Part shown: positions 45,184 to 58,523 of the stretch, piece after piece | How positions within the stretch are numbered: position 1 is the stretch's first letter | Layout: the number at the start of each line of letters is the position of its first letter | NCBI GenBank assembly: GCA_949128115.1 | Contig: OX421966.1 | Coordinates: 62,493,416 to 62,557,415 of the forward strand | Origin: Anaspis maculata | Lineage: Eukaryota; Arthropoda; Insecta; Coleoptera; Scraptiidae | Direction: 5' to 3' | DNA: 64,000 nucleotides | The notes under the pieces: generated by a model | What the model was told of the DNA's origin: nothing | Seen by the model: only the letters and a program-made list of their open reading frames with translations | Database searches by the model: none | Translations under genes and position numbers: made by a program

Positions 45184-45390
45184 CTGGCAGTTTTACACCG
45201 CTTTACATGTCACCCTGTATAAACTTCACTCAAGTTGCATTGGGTTTCTTATTCACAGCTATGGATTTACCAGAAGATTGGGCTGAGCAACGTCACAAAA
45301 AGATTCCAAATCGTCCAAAACAATCAGGAGTTATCCCAATTTGAAAAGTGGCAAAATTTTCGGTGTGTCGTATTCAATGTTGCGTAGGTA

Positions 45391-45945
45391 TTTTCTTAAA
45401 ATGGGCGAAAATATTGCTTAAAAGCAATAAAATCTGTGACACAATGGCAAATGGAACCACACTAATTTGTGAAAATTTTACGTCTAACCAGTAAAATCTT
45501 TCAAGATATTTTTTCAAATCTCTAGAAAACTTCACAATATTACTGAAAACTCCAAAATCTATCAAACTAGCTTCTTTCAACTCCGGCAAAATATCACTTG
45601 AAATGGCTAAGATCTGTTGAAATGTCAGTTGAAATTTTTGTCCGCCCTGCCTGGTGGACGAGGCTGGAGGAGGCCCGTACCTTTTGTTGTCAAAACGACG
45701 TCAAGGATGGAGTTGAATAATTGGTAAAATAAGGCGTTGCGGAATCAATTCCAGAGGGCTTATTCCTTGACAGAAAATTAACGTTCAGATTTTTCCCGGA
45801 AGCTACAAGAAAGTACTTTGGTTTAAGCCCTAAAACATTTTCAAAATTTAAAAAAATCAACTTTCGAAAAAAATATTTTTGGATGTTGATAAGTCATTCG
45901 CTTGCTCTGACCCACATGGTGAGGTGGGAACTGCGGCTTTATACT
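45391..45945. other. No gene recognised
   Basis: This is AT-rich and non-coding, with several weak repeats of AAATCT(A/G)TCAAA-type sequence. Confidence 0.5.
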
Positions 45946-46270
45946 GCTAATATTGTTACCAGTTCCGAGGCTCCCATGCATTCGAGAGCACACACGGTCC
46001 TTCTAGACCGTTCGAAGACAGTGTCGCGAGTTGTGGAACTCTCGTGCAATTCTAGTGCATTCGAGAGCACACGCGTAGGCTCCGGACTATTCGATACACA
46101 ACAGGCGGGTAAAACACACCAGATGCAGATCACGCTGGAAGTACACCCGATAGTGTTGAATTTTTCAAGAGCTGTCGCGATGTACATGCCGTTATCGATG
46201 TGGAATTTGCCAGAGAACTGGTGGAAAGTTTAGGAATAACAGTCGGATCGGAAGCACCGATGGGCCGACG
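45946..46270. repeat. GTTACGAGTTGC family, second copy
   Basis: TTCGAGGCTCCCATGCATTCGAGAGCACACACGG-like text (45965-46000) and a second GCGAGTTGTGGAACTCTCGTG unit (46025-46090) match the units at 31513-32048 in direct orientation. The following GATCACG...GTACATGCCG part matches that element's interior. Confidence 0.6.
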
Positions 46271-46540
46271 GACACGGCAGTTTTTAATTCAGAGCGATAA
46301 CAGCGAGTAGTAATCGGCGATATACCGAATCGCAAATAATAATTGCTGACGTGTATTTACAGTAGTAAGTACCACAGAATAGTGTAGTACGCAGTAGGTA
46401 ATAAACAATGTGTGCGGTGTCTTTTTCCATCAGTGGTAACTCTCAGTTTGCATTACAAGGCGGTATGTGATGATTGCCTTTAAAAGGGGATGCTCAAAAA
46501 TTGAAATAAACCAACGAGTCAAGTGTTGATGCAACCGCAA

Positions 46541-47674
46541 TAGTCCGGATGTTAGGCGCCAACCACCTTGCATTTAATGATTAAGCAGTGCCGTTTGGTG
46601 CGAATGCTGTACATACTCATGCCTTGATTTTAAGAGGTGTTGCCAGGATGTCGGTCCGCGCAGAGGCCGTATACAGGGTGATCAAAAATGCAAAAATTCC
46701 AACTTATGAACCAAAAAAATTGAAGTCATGAAAATCAACCTGCAGATCCACAATTCAGTGCTCATCAAGTTGAAACAAGCCGTGTTTGGATATTTTCAGC
46801 CGTTTTTGAAATATTTTGAATCCAGTGGTCGGTTTCATGGGAATGGAAATTTTGCAATAATCAAGTGATTTTCTAACATATTTGGATAAATCTTTCTTTG
46901 TACTTCCACAAAGAATGACTTCATGAATGAGATGTGATGTGTTGCCACCGTCCCCACCAACTATTTTTGAAAATATGACAGTCGACTGCTTCTTTTGTTA
47001 TGGCCGCCATTTTGAATTCGCCTATTATGGAATAAGTGAGAAATCAATTGAAACTAGTAGTAATGGCCATAGGCAATAATCTGAATACAAAAATAACCGT
47101 TCTCAGTAAGTAACTCTTTGTAATTGGCCATAAGGAAATATTAACCCATTTTTACAAGTTTTACAGCACTTCAGTGCTTACCACGACCTTATTGACAACT
47201 GTGAAGATGACTATGGTGTATTAAATCAATCCAATATCTTGGTCAAGATGAATTGCGGAACCATTCTGATTCTTCATTATTCATTCCCAAAATATTCTGA
47301 AAATATCTTGAAAAAATGGGTTAAGTTTTTGAAATACGTTTATTTTGTAAAATGTCCATTTCCATGAAATCGACCACTAAACTGGAAATATTTCGGAAAC
47401 GGCCAAAAATATTTAGACGCGGTTTGTTCCAGCTTAATAAGCATTGAATTGTGAATCTACATGTTAATTTTCATGAATCCAACTTTTTTGGTTCATGAGT
47501 TGGAATTTATATATTTTTGATCACCTTGAACACGGCGTCTGCACGGACCGCCATCTGGGCAACACCTCTTAAAACTAAGGCACTGGTATGTACAACATTC
47601 GTACCCAACGGCACTGCTTAATTATTAAATGCAAGGTGATGGTGGTGGTTTTATGGCTCTTAACGTCCGGACTA
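46541..47674. mobile_element. Foldback transposon, TAGTCCGG ends
   Basis: Termini TAGTCCGGATGTTAGGCGCC and ...CGTCCGGACTA are flanked by CAA (46538-46540 and 47675-47677). The arms (46541 to about 46990 and about 47330 to 47674) are inverted copies around a ~340-bp centre. Each arm includes a TACAGGGTGATC or degraded equivalent. A half copy is at 20094-20534. Confidence 0.84.
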
Positions 47675-47677
47675 CAA

Positions 47678-48372
47678 TGTTAAAAACCGATTTCATAAGT
47701 TGAAATGGCCACAACTGGTGTATCTAGTATCTACCCTAAGCGATTTGTGTTTCAATTTGCTGTTATGTGAAAAATGGGTAATATTGTGGATACTTGGTTC
47801 TATTTATTTGAATAAATGTGTTTTTAATGTTTTAATTGTGATGACAAAATAAATGCGTGATTTTTCCGTTTCGGGTGGGTAATTGCGCAATTATTATAAT
47901 ATGTTGCACTCGCAACAGGAAACACCCACTGCGGGGTTTATGAGTAAATTGTATATCATGTACTTTAAATGTTGTGAATAAGTATAATTTTTGTAACGTT
48001 TTTATGGTATACGTACGGTCATACGGGTTGTTTGGTGTGCTGAAAGTATCAACAGGAAGCCTGGTTTAGTTTTGAGCGGAGACATCACAGGCATTTTGTC
48101 CGAGAGTTTCTAGTGGCACGAAATAATAATTTGCTATCGAAGCTCAGCTTAGAGTGATTGATTGGTAGCTACAGGGTGTCGTAAAATTGACAGGAAATCA
48201 AAGCAAACCAGAACCATTACTGCCTAGTTAGCTACACCGATATTATTTTTGCACTTGTCGCTGCAATGCAAACTAGGCAAATCTGACTACAGAGCTGGGA
48301 AACCAAGAAACATTACAAAAAAAAATGTAATGTTCCTTCCAAAAAAGTTCCAAAAAAAGGAACTTTCTCAAA
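47678..48372. other. No gene recognised
   Basis: Non-coding AT-rich stretch leading to the copia insertion. A weak TACAGGGTGTCG motif is at 48171. Confidence 0.5.
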
Positions 48373-48377
48373 GCCAT

Positions 48378-49624
48378 TGTTAGAAATATTGCATTTGATA
48401 TATGTTTGAGATTGTGCCGCCTTCCTCGGTGTGTGCGCTGCACTACGCGACGAGCTTTGCAAGGCCGCCGCCGCCAGGGTTGCCAACTTAGTAGAATTTC
48501 TACTAGATCTGGTAGATTGGAGTACCTATCTAGTGAGCATATTTTCAATCTAGTGGATAGTAGAAAATCTGGAGGTTTTGAACAAAAATGGTAGAAAATC
48601 TAGTAAATTTTGTTCTTTTTTACTCAAGATAATACTTAATTCTTACATTTTTAGTTTGAATTATGATGAATATTATCTTTCCTAAATTGTCACGTTGCGC
48701 CACCTATGCTCGCAAGAAACAATTTCCACACCAAATGACGTTTGGTGTCAAACGAGATGCAATGTCAAATAGTCATAGCCAACCAGAAATGTCAGCCCTG
48801 CTCTCTTCAAGTTAAACGCGGCAACGGGAACCAACAAAAAAAAACACAAAAGTTTTGTGCAGAGCTTTGAATAACTTACCATCTTCATCTCTTGTTGATA
48901 TTTTGGAGTCTGTCTAAATGTCCACCACTGATTCTGTGGTATTATTGTTATTGTTCTAGTTAATTTGTTCAATTTTTTTCGAAAATGTAATTTATTTTCT
49001 GTTTGTACCTGGGGTTCCCAAACAGGTGGGGGAACTAAATGGTATTTTTAGAGTTTTTTTTTCTAATTTAGAATTTTTTTATTTTGTTTTTTTTTTAATC
49101 ATAAAATTTTGATTCGATACAATTGTTCATTTTGAATTATGCTTAAATAACATATCAATTCCATCCCGCTGAACTGATTCAGAAATCCACAGGTAGTAGT
49201 AGTATGTATATCAGAAAAGTTAGCTTTAAACTGAAATCGCAAAACGCCTGAATTTTTTTTTCCCTCAAAAACCAAGAGTTCTGTGAGGAAATATGCCTTT
49301 TATTATTATCATCATTATGATTATTATTTAAAAAAAAATCGTCTGTGACACTACTCGCTTTACTCGCTTTACTTTACTGGCAAAATTTCTATTTCTAGTA
49401 GATTCTGGTAGATTTATGTTCAGCTGTTGGTAGATTTATTTTCCCTACTGTTGGCAACCCTGGCCGCCGCGCGCCGGCCGTGCGGTGCTGCGATTGGCTG
49501 TTGCCGTTGCCAACCGTTTTTGCGCCAGTCGCACATGTTGATAGATAGAGTAGTTGCCTCCAAGCTGTTTCGATACGACTACGTGTACTGCTTTTGTTCA
49601 ATAAACTTTCAAACATTTTCAATA
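48378..49624 (+). repeat. Copia 5' LTR, interrupted by hAT
   Basis: The LTR sequence resumes exactly after a 988-bp hAT insert plus 8-bp duplication, giving 251 bp without it, equal to the 3' LTR. The only difference noticed is T versus A in GCTGTT(T/A)CGATACG. Confidence 0.92.
48475..49462. mobile_element. hAT element inside copia LTR
   Basis: Ends CAGGGTTGCCAAC and its complement are flanked by the 8-bp duplication GCCGCCGC (48467-48474 and 49463-49470). Deleting it regenerates the LTR seen at 54261. Subterminal TAGTAGATTCTGGTAGATTT-like motifs occur at both ends. No transposase is present. It is younger than the copia insertion or was carried with it in one LTR only. Confidence 0.93.
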
Positions 49625-49641
49625 GGTTATGGGCCAAGCTG
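49625..49641 (+). promoter_or_regulatory. Copia primer-binding site (tRNA-iMet half)
   Basis: GGTTATGGGCCAAGCTG directly follows the 5' LTR. Drosophila copia primes from the anticodon half of initiator-Met tRNA, whose CCCATAACC stretch would pair with GGTTATGGG here. Confidence 0.8.
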
Positions 49642-49825
49642 ATACTTCGGTACATACGTAGGGCACTGTGCACTGTATTAGTTTGAAAATCACGTTCGAG
49701 TCGTGTATTAGTCGCGTAGTTTGTGTCGTCGCTCGTTGATTCGAGATTTTGAGTGCATGATGGCAACTCCAAGGAAGTCTGACTTCGGGAGCATTCCGAA
49801 GTTTGATGGTTCGAATTTCCAGTTA

Positions 49826-51347
49826 TAGGCCAGGCGGCAGGTCATTCTGGATAGAAAAAATTCCGACCAAAGCTTTCATGGTGTCAAACTCTTCCTAAGG
49901 TGAGTAGGTATCTACCACTGAGTTTCCGCCCAAAAACGAGTTGTGCTGATTCCTCCACATCTGCCCAAAGGTAAAAGATGTCTTGAAGGTGCAAAAGAAC
50001 CTGTTAAACCTCCGTACTTTTTCATTTTATTTGCCTCAATGCAAACGCACAGCTCTCCGCAAACATTGGAAGCATTTGTCATCATCTCTGTGCCAGTCTT
50101 ACTGTTGAAAAAAAAGATTTCTTTGTGCGGGTCAGATAAATCACATTTGATTGTTTTTCCACAAAAGAAAACGATGGAGCAACATGTATTTTGGAAGTTT
50201 TCTAATAACTCGTACCCACTGAACCCATTTATGGTGCTAAAATTTCAATAACAGCATTTTTGAAGATGTTGCCCGCTAAGAAGTGGATAATTCTCATCCG
50301 CCTGTTCAGCAGCAATTTTTCCAATTTTACCAAACACCGTTCTCGAAAATTTTATAGGGAATGACAAGGTGGAAGTCTTTTCTAATGATATTATGTCTGA
50401 CTTAACCGCGGCACGCTTTTTGAAAGTGTAGGAAACTGATTTCTTCTCGAGCTGTTCTATTTTATCCGCGTGCGGCCCTGCTTACTTGACATAGACCGGA
50501 CTGATCACAAAAGCTTGGAAATGTACTCTCTTCCAGCTTTAAAACATGACTATTATTGATAAAATAATATATAATTTCTTCATAAATCAATGTACAAAGT
50601 CTTAATAATAATGGTCGTGTTTTAAAGCAGAAAAAGAGTACATTTATAAGCTCGTGTAATCAGTCCGGTCTATGTCAAGTAGGCACGGCCGCACGCGGGT
50701 GAAATAGGATCGCTCGAAAAGAAATAAGTTTTTTAGGCTTTCAAGTGCGTGCCGCGATTAAGCCAGGCACGATATAGTTAAAGAAGAGTTTGAGCTTCTC
50801 ATTCCTTATAAAATTCTCGCAAACGGTGTTTGGTAAAATTGAAAAAATTGCTGCTTAACAGGCGGGTGAAAATTATTCACTTCTTAGCCGACAGGATCTT
50901 CAAAAATGCTGTGATTGAAATTTTAATACCATAAATGGGTTCAGTGGATACGAGTTGATAGAAAACATCCAAAATACATGTTGCTCCATCGTTTTCTTTT
51001 GTGGAAAAACAATTAAATGTGATTTATCTGACCCGCACAAAGAAATCTTTTTTTCAACAGTAAGACTGGCACAGAGATGATGACAAATGCTTCCAATGTT
51101 TGCGTAAGAGTTGTGCGTTTGCATTGAGGCAAATAAAATGAAAAAGTACGGGGGTTCAACAGGTTCTTTTGCACCTTCAAGACATCTTTTACCTTTGGGC
51201 AGATGTGGAGGAATCAGCACAACTCGTTTTTGGGCGGAAACTCAGTGGTAGATGCCTACTGACCTTAGGAAGAGTTTGACACCATAAAAGCTTTGGTCGG
51301 AGTTTTTTCCAGATTGTAGTGATTTTACCGACATACCGCCTGGCCTA
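49826..51347. mobile_element. Foldback element in gag (TAGGCCAGGCGG)
   Basis: Terminal TAGGCCAGGCGG and complement are flanked by TTA (49823-49825 and 51348-51350). Removing it restores the gag reading across CCAGTTATGGAAG. The two arms, about 700 bp each, are closely similar inverted copies, with a centre near 50600. TTA fits PIF/Harbinger, but the long arms resemble the other foldback elements here. Mirror open frames of 102-106 codons in the arms resemble nothing known. Confidence 0.88.
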
Positions 51348-51672
51348 TTATGGAAGTTCAGTGTGCAGATTCTGCTCAAGGCTGAGAAGCTGCTGAAGGT
51401 AGTCGATGGTACAGAAAAGGAGCCCGGGGACCAGTCTACAGCTGAGTGGACAGCATGGGATACGAAGAACTCCAACGCTCAAGTGATTCTGCTAGCTACG
51501 ATCTGCCAGGATCAAATTCAATATTTGATAAACTGTGAAAATGCGGCACAGATGTGGACCAAGCTGAAGTCCATTCATGAACAGAAAACTGAAATTTCGA
51601 AAGAGCTGTTGTGGCAAAGATTTTACGACTATAAAATGAGTGAAAACGCGAAAATTCCAGAACATATTAATT

Positions 51673-54144
<2,472 letters not shown>

Positions 54145-54248
54145 ATGCATGTCAACTAAATATTTGTTTGTTTAGAAATAAGCTTTCTTTGTTCTTGAAA
54201 AGTTTTTTTTTTTGTTTTATCTGTTTTTTGCTGTATAGGATCTCAAAC

Positions 54249-54260
54249 AATAAGTGGGAG
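54249..54260 (+). promoter_or_regulatory. Copia polypurine tract
   Basis: AATAAGTGGGAG lies immediately before the 3' LTR, the position of the plus-strand primer in LTR retrotransposons. Confidence 0.75.
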
Positions 54261-54511
54261 TGTTAGAAATATTGCATTTGATATATGTTTGAGATTGTGC
54301 CGCCTTCCTCGGTGTGTGCGCTGCACTACGCGACGAGCTTTGCAAGGCCGCCGCCGCGCGCCGGCCGTGCGGTGCTGCGATTGGCTGTTGCCGTTGCCAA
54401 CCGTTTTTGCGCCAGTCGCACATGTTGATAGATAGAGTAGTTGCCTCCAAGCTGTTACGATACGACTACGTGTACTGCTTTTGTTCAATAAACTTTCAAA
54501 CATTTTCAATA
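54261..54511 (+). repeat. Copia 3' LTR
   Basis: It is 251 bp, intact, and contains a CAATAAA poly(A) signal (54485-54491). Next to it is the GCCAT target duplication. Confidence 0.93.
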
Positions 54512-54516
54512 GCCAT

Positions 54517-57500
54517 TTTGATTTGTGATATGCTCGAAAATATCTCCGATACACCTACCTGCATTTTTCGCAAATTTTGCTACTTTGAAAAATATAAAAA
54601 TAATAAAGTATATCGAGCTAAACTGCGATTCGAACGTTTTTTTCTAGTTTAGCACTGTAGACTTGCCGCCTTCTTGATTGGTGTGAAACTGGCTTCTCCA
54701 AAAGTTACGTTAATTAATAATAATAATAATAATAATAAGAGGCTTTATTTAAAGAGGCAAAGTCAATTGACATCAAAATGTTGAAATCTTGAAAAAATAA
54801 ACCACGTCGCGCGTGAAAATGTGATTCGGGGGCCGCAGATACGTATGACCGTCGTTTCTCGCCGGTCGCAAAAGAGAAGCAAATGGCAAATCAAAGGCAA
54901 TTTCATTTATTTCGGTCCGATACGCAGCTAAGAATGACCGTTATAATAACGCGTCTTTTTGACTGGAGCAGGCCAAAATGTCGATGCTTCCAATGCGACG
55001 ATTCTTTTGGAGCGATGGCATCGCATGTCTCAGATTCAAGCATCGAAAACTTGAACTCGCTTCAAAACGATGGATTTATTTTTCTCAACGGTCAAATTGG
55101 TAATTATTTCACCATTTTGCTTGAACACATAAATTAGTAAATTTTCGCCTCCTTTGAAACTCCCCAATACTATCGCTCATACGCCTGGATGGGTAGACAG
55201 CCCATTACACTTCAATTTTATTCAGCTTGTTAGAATTAAATCACGTTTCCTGCCTTTGGAATCAGCCTCTCGGGTTTCAACTCTACGTTCGCCAGGTGGG
55301 TCGAGGCGCATCATCCAAGGGTCTTAACTCTGCGTTCTAAAGGTGGATCAAAGCTCATTGCCAGCGGCTCCCAGCTCTATACGTTCTCAAGGTGAGGCTC
55401 AACTCAGCAAGTCAGCGTACTCAGGGTGGGTCGAAACTCTAACAGACTCGCAGTAGTACTTGGCAACGTATGTTGAAACTCGGGAACGGACAGCAGCTCA
55501 GGCGGATCGGTTTCAGGTACAACATCAATCTCCATCGAGACGCCTCCAACCCATACGAAATCCATTTTTCGCATCCAAAACGACAGCTAATACAGTAAAG
55601 TCGTAAAACAGTTCCATCAGGTAACTTGATTCATTGTGTAAGACACCTATTTTTCTATAACAATTGACCGCATCAGTTAATTGTGTTCTGTTTACCTTTG
55701 TATGTGAAATAATTGCATAGTTACTGTTGACAAAGTGCATTTCTCTTTGTGACAAATTCACGAAGCTGTCAGCATCCAAACGGTGAGTCTTTTCACGGGC
55801 ATATACCCGTAATTGACTATGCATATGTAACTAACCAAACATGAGAATCTCAGCATTGCTTATACAGAGTAGAAGTTTGAGGTTGTCTGTGCTAATATGC
55901 GGCAGGGGCCTCGCTGGTGGCTCCATTGCACGGTCGGTATTAGAGTGGCCCTGTGTGGCTGGACAGGACCCTTATGCAGCTCCATTGCACGAATCGGCAG
56001 AGGACCGGGTTGCTTGTATCGGGGGTGATCACTTGTGTAGACAAACCAAGATCGAATTATAATCACGCTTGATACACGTGATGTGGTATTGGAAACAGAG
56101 AACAGGTGCTCGTTGGTGGTACCATTGTACGTTTCATTATCACGATGTTTACTTTGACTCTGGTTGGTATTCATGTGATGTTTCCGTAATGCTTATAGAA
56201 GGCTAAGTCGCGTATTCAGTAAGGCTGAGTGGAATTGTTTTAGAGTCAGATTGATTCAAACCTGAGTTGAAGTTGAATTTACACCGAATTGACCTGAGAT
56301 CAGTTCATGAGAGTAGCGTAATGCTCACACCCATTTTTATCTTTTCAGGACCAGATGACCATGACCAAACCGAGCTGACGAGGTTCATGTAAACATATCT
56401 TCTGTGTCTCCCAGGGACGATTCTCCCCGAAATGTTTTTCAGGGATGGTTTTCCTTGGAAAGTTATTCCTGGGAATTTTTTGGGTGGTACGTTTTCTCCC
56501 TAATACCTCAAATTGTCAGAGCTTTTTCGGGAACATTTGTCTTTTTTTGCTTGGACCTTCTTCCTGGTTACCGTAATTTTTAATAATACCGAGCATCCAA
56601 ACAAAATTACCACTAATTACATCAATCCGGTACGAGACCCGGTATATCCTTATGGCCTGGTATTTTATGCAATGGAGGTGTTCCACGGGTTTTGGGAAAA
56701 AATAAATTTCAATACTAGAGCCTTCGTAGAGATCACATATTTTTTTATTTGATTTTTTGCGCTCATTTAGGCCCCGAAAAAAAAATAAAGAAAATTTTGC
56801 GTGACGTCACGCATCCTGAGACCCAGGTACGTTAACAGATGGCGCCAGGTAAAGTAGTAGAATTCGTTGCTAGACCTATTACGGACTCGGTAACGCGAAC
56901 GCGGTGAACTCTGCCGAGCGACAAACAGCTGATCCGAGGAAAAACTGTGCGTCAATTTTGACGTGTTTTGACTGTTTTGTGTTGAAATGTAGGCAGAGAT
57001 GAACAATATGGGTACAATAATTTGCTGTGTGCTTGAAAAGCACTCGAATATTTCCAATACCTCCCTGGTATTGAAGAAAAAGAGAAAACTGATTCAGACA
57101 AACTCGAACTTTGAGATGCTCACAGAAAAATTCAAGAATTCCGCCAGAAGTTCTCATTTGGTCTGCAGCCCTTACCTGGACTGAGTAGTCTGTCTAAGGT
57201 TATGGTCGCCTTTTCTGCATAACAAGAACAAGTCATAAACAAGCAGTCTGCTGCCTAGTCCTACTGAAGATTTTCATGGCGGAGTGTTTCAGTTGCTGTT
57301 GCTAATCCTACATTTTGCATGTGTTTGACGTGGCGTGGAAGATTTTAGATAGATATTTCTCATTTTAGCCTATCGATTTAGATCTTCTATTTATCATCAT
57401 CTATCGTAGTTGTTATTTATCCAGGAAAACGAAGCAAGACGCCACTCACAGGCGACAACAAACACCATCATAAATGTTTGGGACCAAGAGGTCTCATTGG

Positions 57501-57590
57501 TCTGCTGCTTGGTTTGAGTGGAGTGGCCGGTGGTTTTCCGTGTTGGTGCAGTCATTTTAAATTCAATCAAATGTCATGTGATTTGATGTT
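54517..57590. other. No gene recognised; dispersed repeats
   Basis: It includes an AAT microsatellite (54713-54738), a copy of the AATGGGTAGACA...CACGTTTCC repeat (55180-55260) also at 25440, and a GC-richer patch (56800-57190) with a 61-codon open frame starting MNNMGTIICC that I cannot assign. Short near-repeats of GGCTCCATTGCACG occur at 55918-56000. No convincing exon. Confidence 0.45.
54713..54738. repeat. AAT microsatellite
   Basis: About eight TAA/AAT units in a row. Confidence 0.9.
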
Positions 57591-57597
57591 TTGAATT

Positions 57598-57792
57598 ATG
57601 GCGACTTTACAGAACTTCTTATGTCGCCGGCGACTGTGTCGCTGGCCAACAGGATTCGATCTGCCTGTACTCCTCTACCTCCCTCCATAATTCCCGCGAC
57701 ACGAGTTTGTGACGTCGCGTCGTTCAAATTATTCAACTACAGTGGAGTGGGGGACTGTCGCCGGCGACAAACGAAGTTCTGTAAAGCCGCTA
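57598..57792. mobile_element. Palindromic MITE (TTTACAGAACTTC)
   Basis: GGCGACTTTACAGAACTTCT and TGTCGCCGGCGACTGTG at the left are mirrored by GACTGTCGCCGGCGACAAAC and GAAGTTCTGTAAAGCCGC at the right, around a centre of about 110 bp. The target duplication is not resolved (TAT possible). Confidence 0.75.
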
Positions 57793-58164
57793 TTATACGT
57801 TAGGTACACGTCAAAAGTGACAAAACGTGATTGAAACTCGAAGACGCTAAAATGTCGGAGAAGTAGGTCACGTTTGGTTTGCGCGCGAGGTTAACCGAGG
57901 GACGTCATAGATTAATAAGGAACATCTTTTTTCTAGAAAATTAGAGGCGAAATAATTGTGCCTGTTACATGAAAGGCTCAATTAGACCATAAACAATTTT
58001 TTTTTCCAATTGGTATAACACCCCATTTGATATTCTTAAGTTTCGGTTGCTCATTCTAGAGGGGTCTTTTCACTTGATGTCTGTGGATTGATAATAACTC
58101 AAGAGAAGCGTTTCTGGTCTCTGCTGCTGACGTTCACACCTATATGGCCTATTATTTGAAAGAC
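57793..58164. other. No gene recognised
   Basis: Spacer between two MITEs downstream of the second nucleotidase gene. A GAGCGTTTCTGG-type patch and a GTGCGCGAGG patch are the only GC-rich parts. Confidence 0.45.
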
Positions 58165-58167
58165 TAA

Positions 58168-58410
58168 CCCTGGGTTGCACCAACGCTCAATTAATATAAT
58201 AGGCACAAGATTAGTGGAATTTCTTTTAGTCACTTCTCTTTGGTGAATAATAGAAATTCTGGTTTCACAAAAGAGAACGATATACAATGATTGATAAGCC
58301 AAAGATTTTATGCATTTCCCATGGTCAACCCACCAGGATTGGCCAGATTGAAATTCATTGAAACTCTTTTAAGCGTTAATTGCGTATTACTTTTTTGGTG
58401 CAACCCAGGG
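58168..58410. mobile_element. Harbinger-like MITE (CCCTGGGTTGCACCAA)
   Basis: Ends CCCTGGGTTGCACCAACGC and the complement of ...TTGGTGCAACCCAGGG are flanked by TAA (58165-58167 and 58411-58413), the TWA duplication of PIF/Harbinger elements. It is 243 bp, about 110 bp past the stop of the nucleotidase exon. Confidence 0.87.
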
Positions 58411-58523
58411 TAAGGTGAATATTAGATGCAAAATATCGAGCAAATTATAATACAAATAAAATTATAATAATAATCTAATGGTATATTGATGTTCATAAAA
58501 ATTTGGAAGGGTGTTGCGCCGCA

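Larger units (their letters stand above)
41930..45390. repeat. Three-copy inverted/direct repeat complex
   Basis: A unit containing GCTCGTATAATAGCTTGTAA, TTATCAACTGTTCTTGTCTC and GGTTATCTTTTATGCC occurs three times: plus orientation 41930 to about 42770, inverted 44081-44612, and plus again about 44613-45390. The inverted copy joins the third copy directly at GGCAAAATCATC/TTGATAACATG, making a near-perfect palindrome junction. The first and third copies share a mariner-type CACCCTGTATAAACT end (42582, 45210). Confidence 0.8.

Noticed and set aside
49943..50251. 102-codon frame repeated on the other strand at 50900-51220
   Set aside because: They are inverted-repeat arms of the foldback element in copia gag, with no recognisable protein motif.
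56999..57184. 61-codon frame MNNMGTIICCVLEKH
   Set aside because: Short, no homology recognised and no clear intron signals. It could be a small exon, but nothing supports it.
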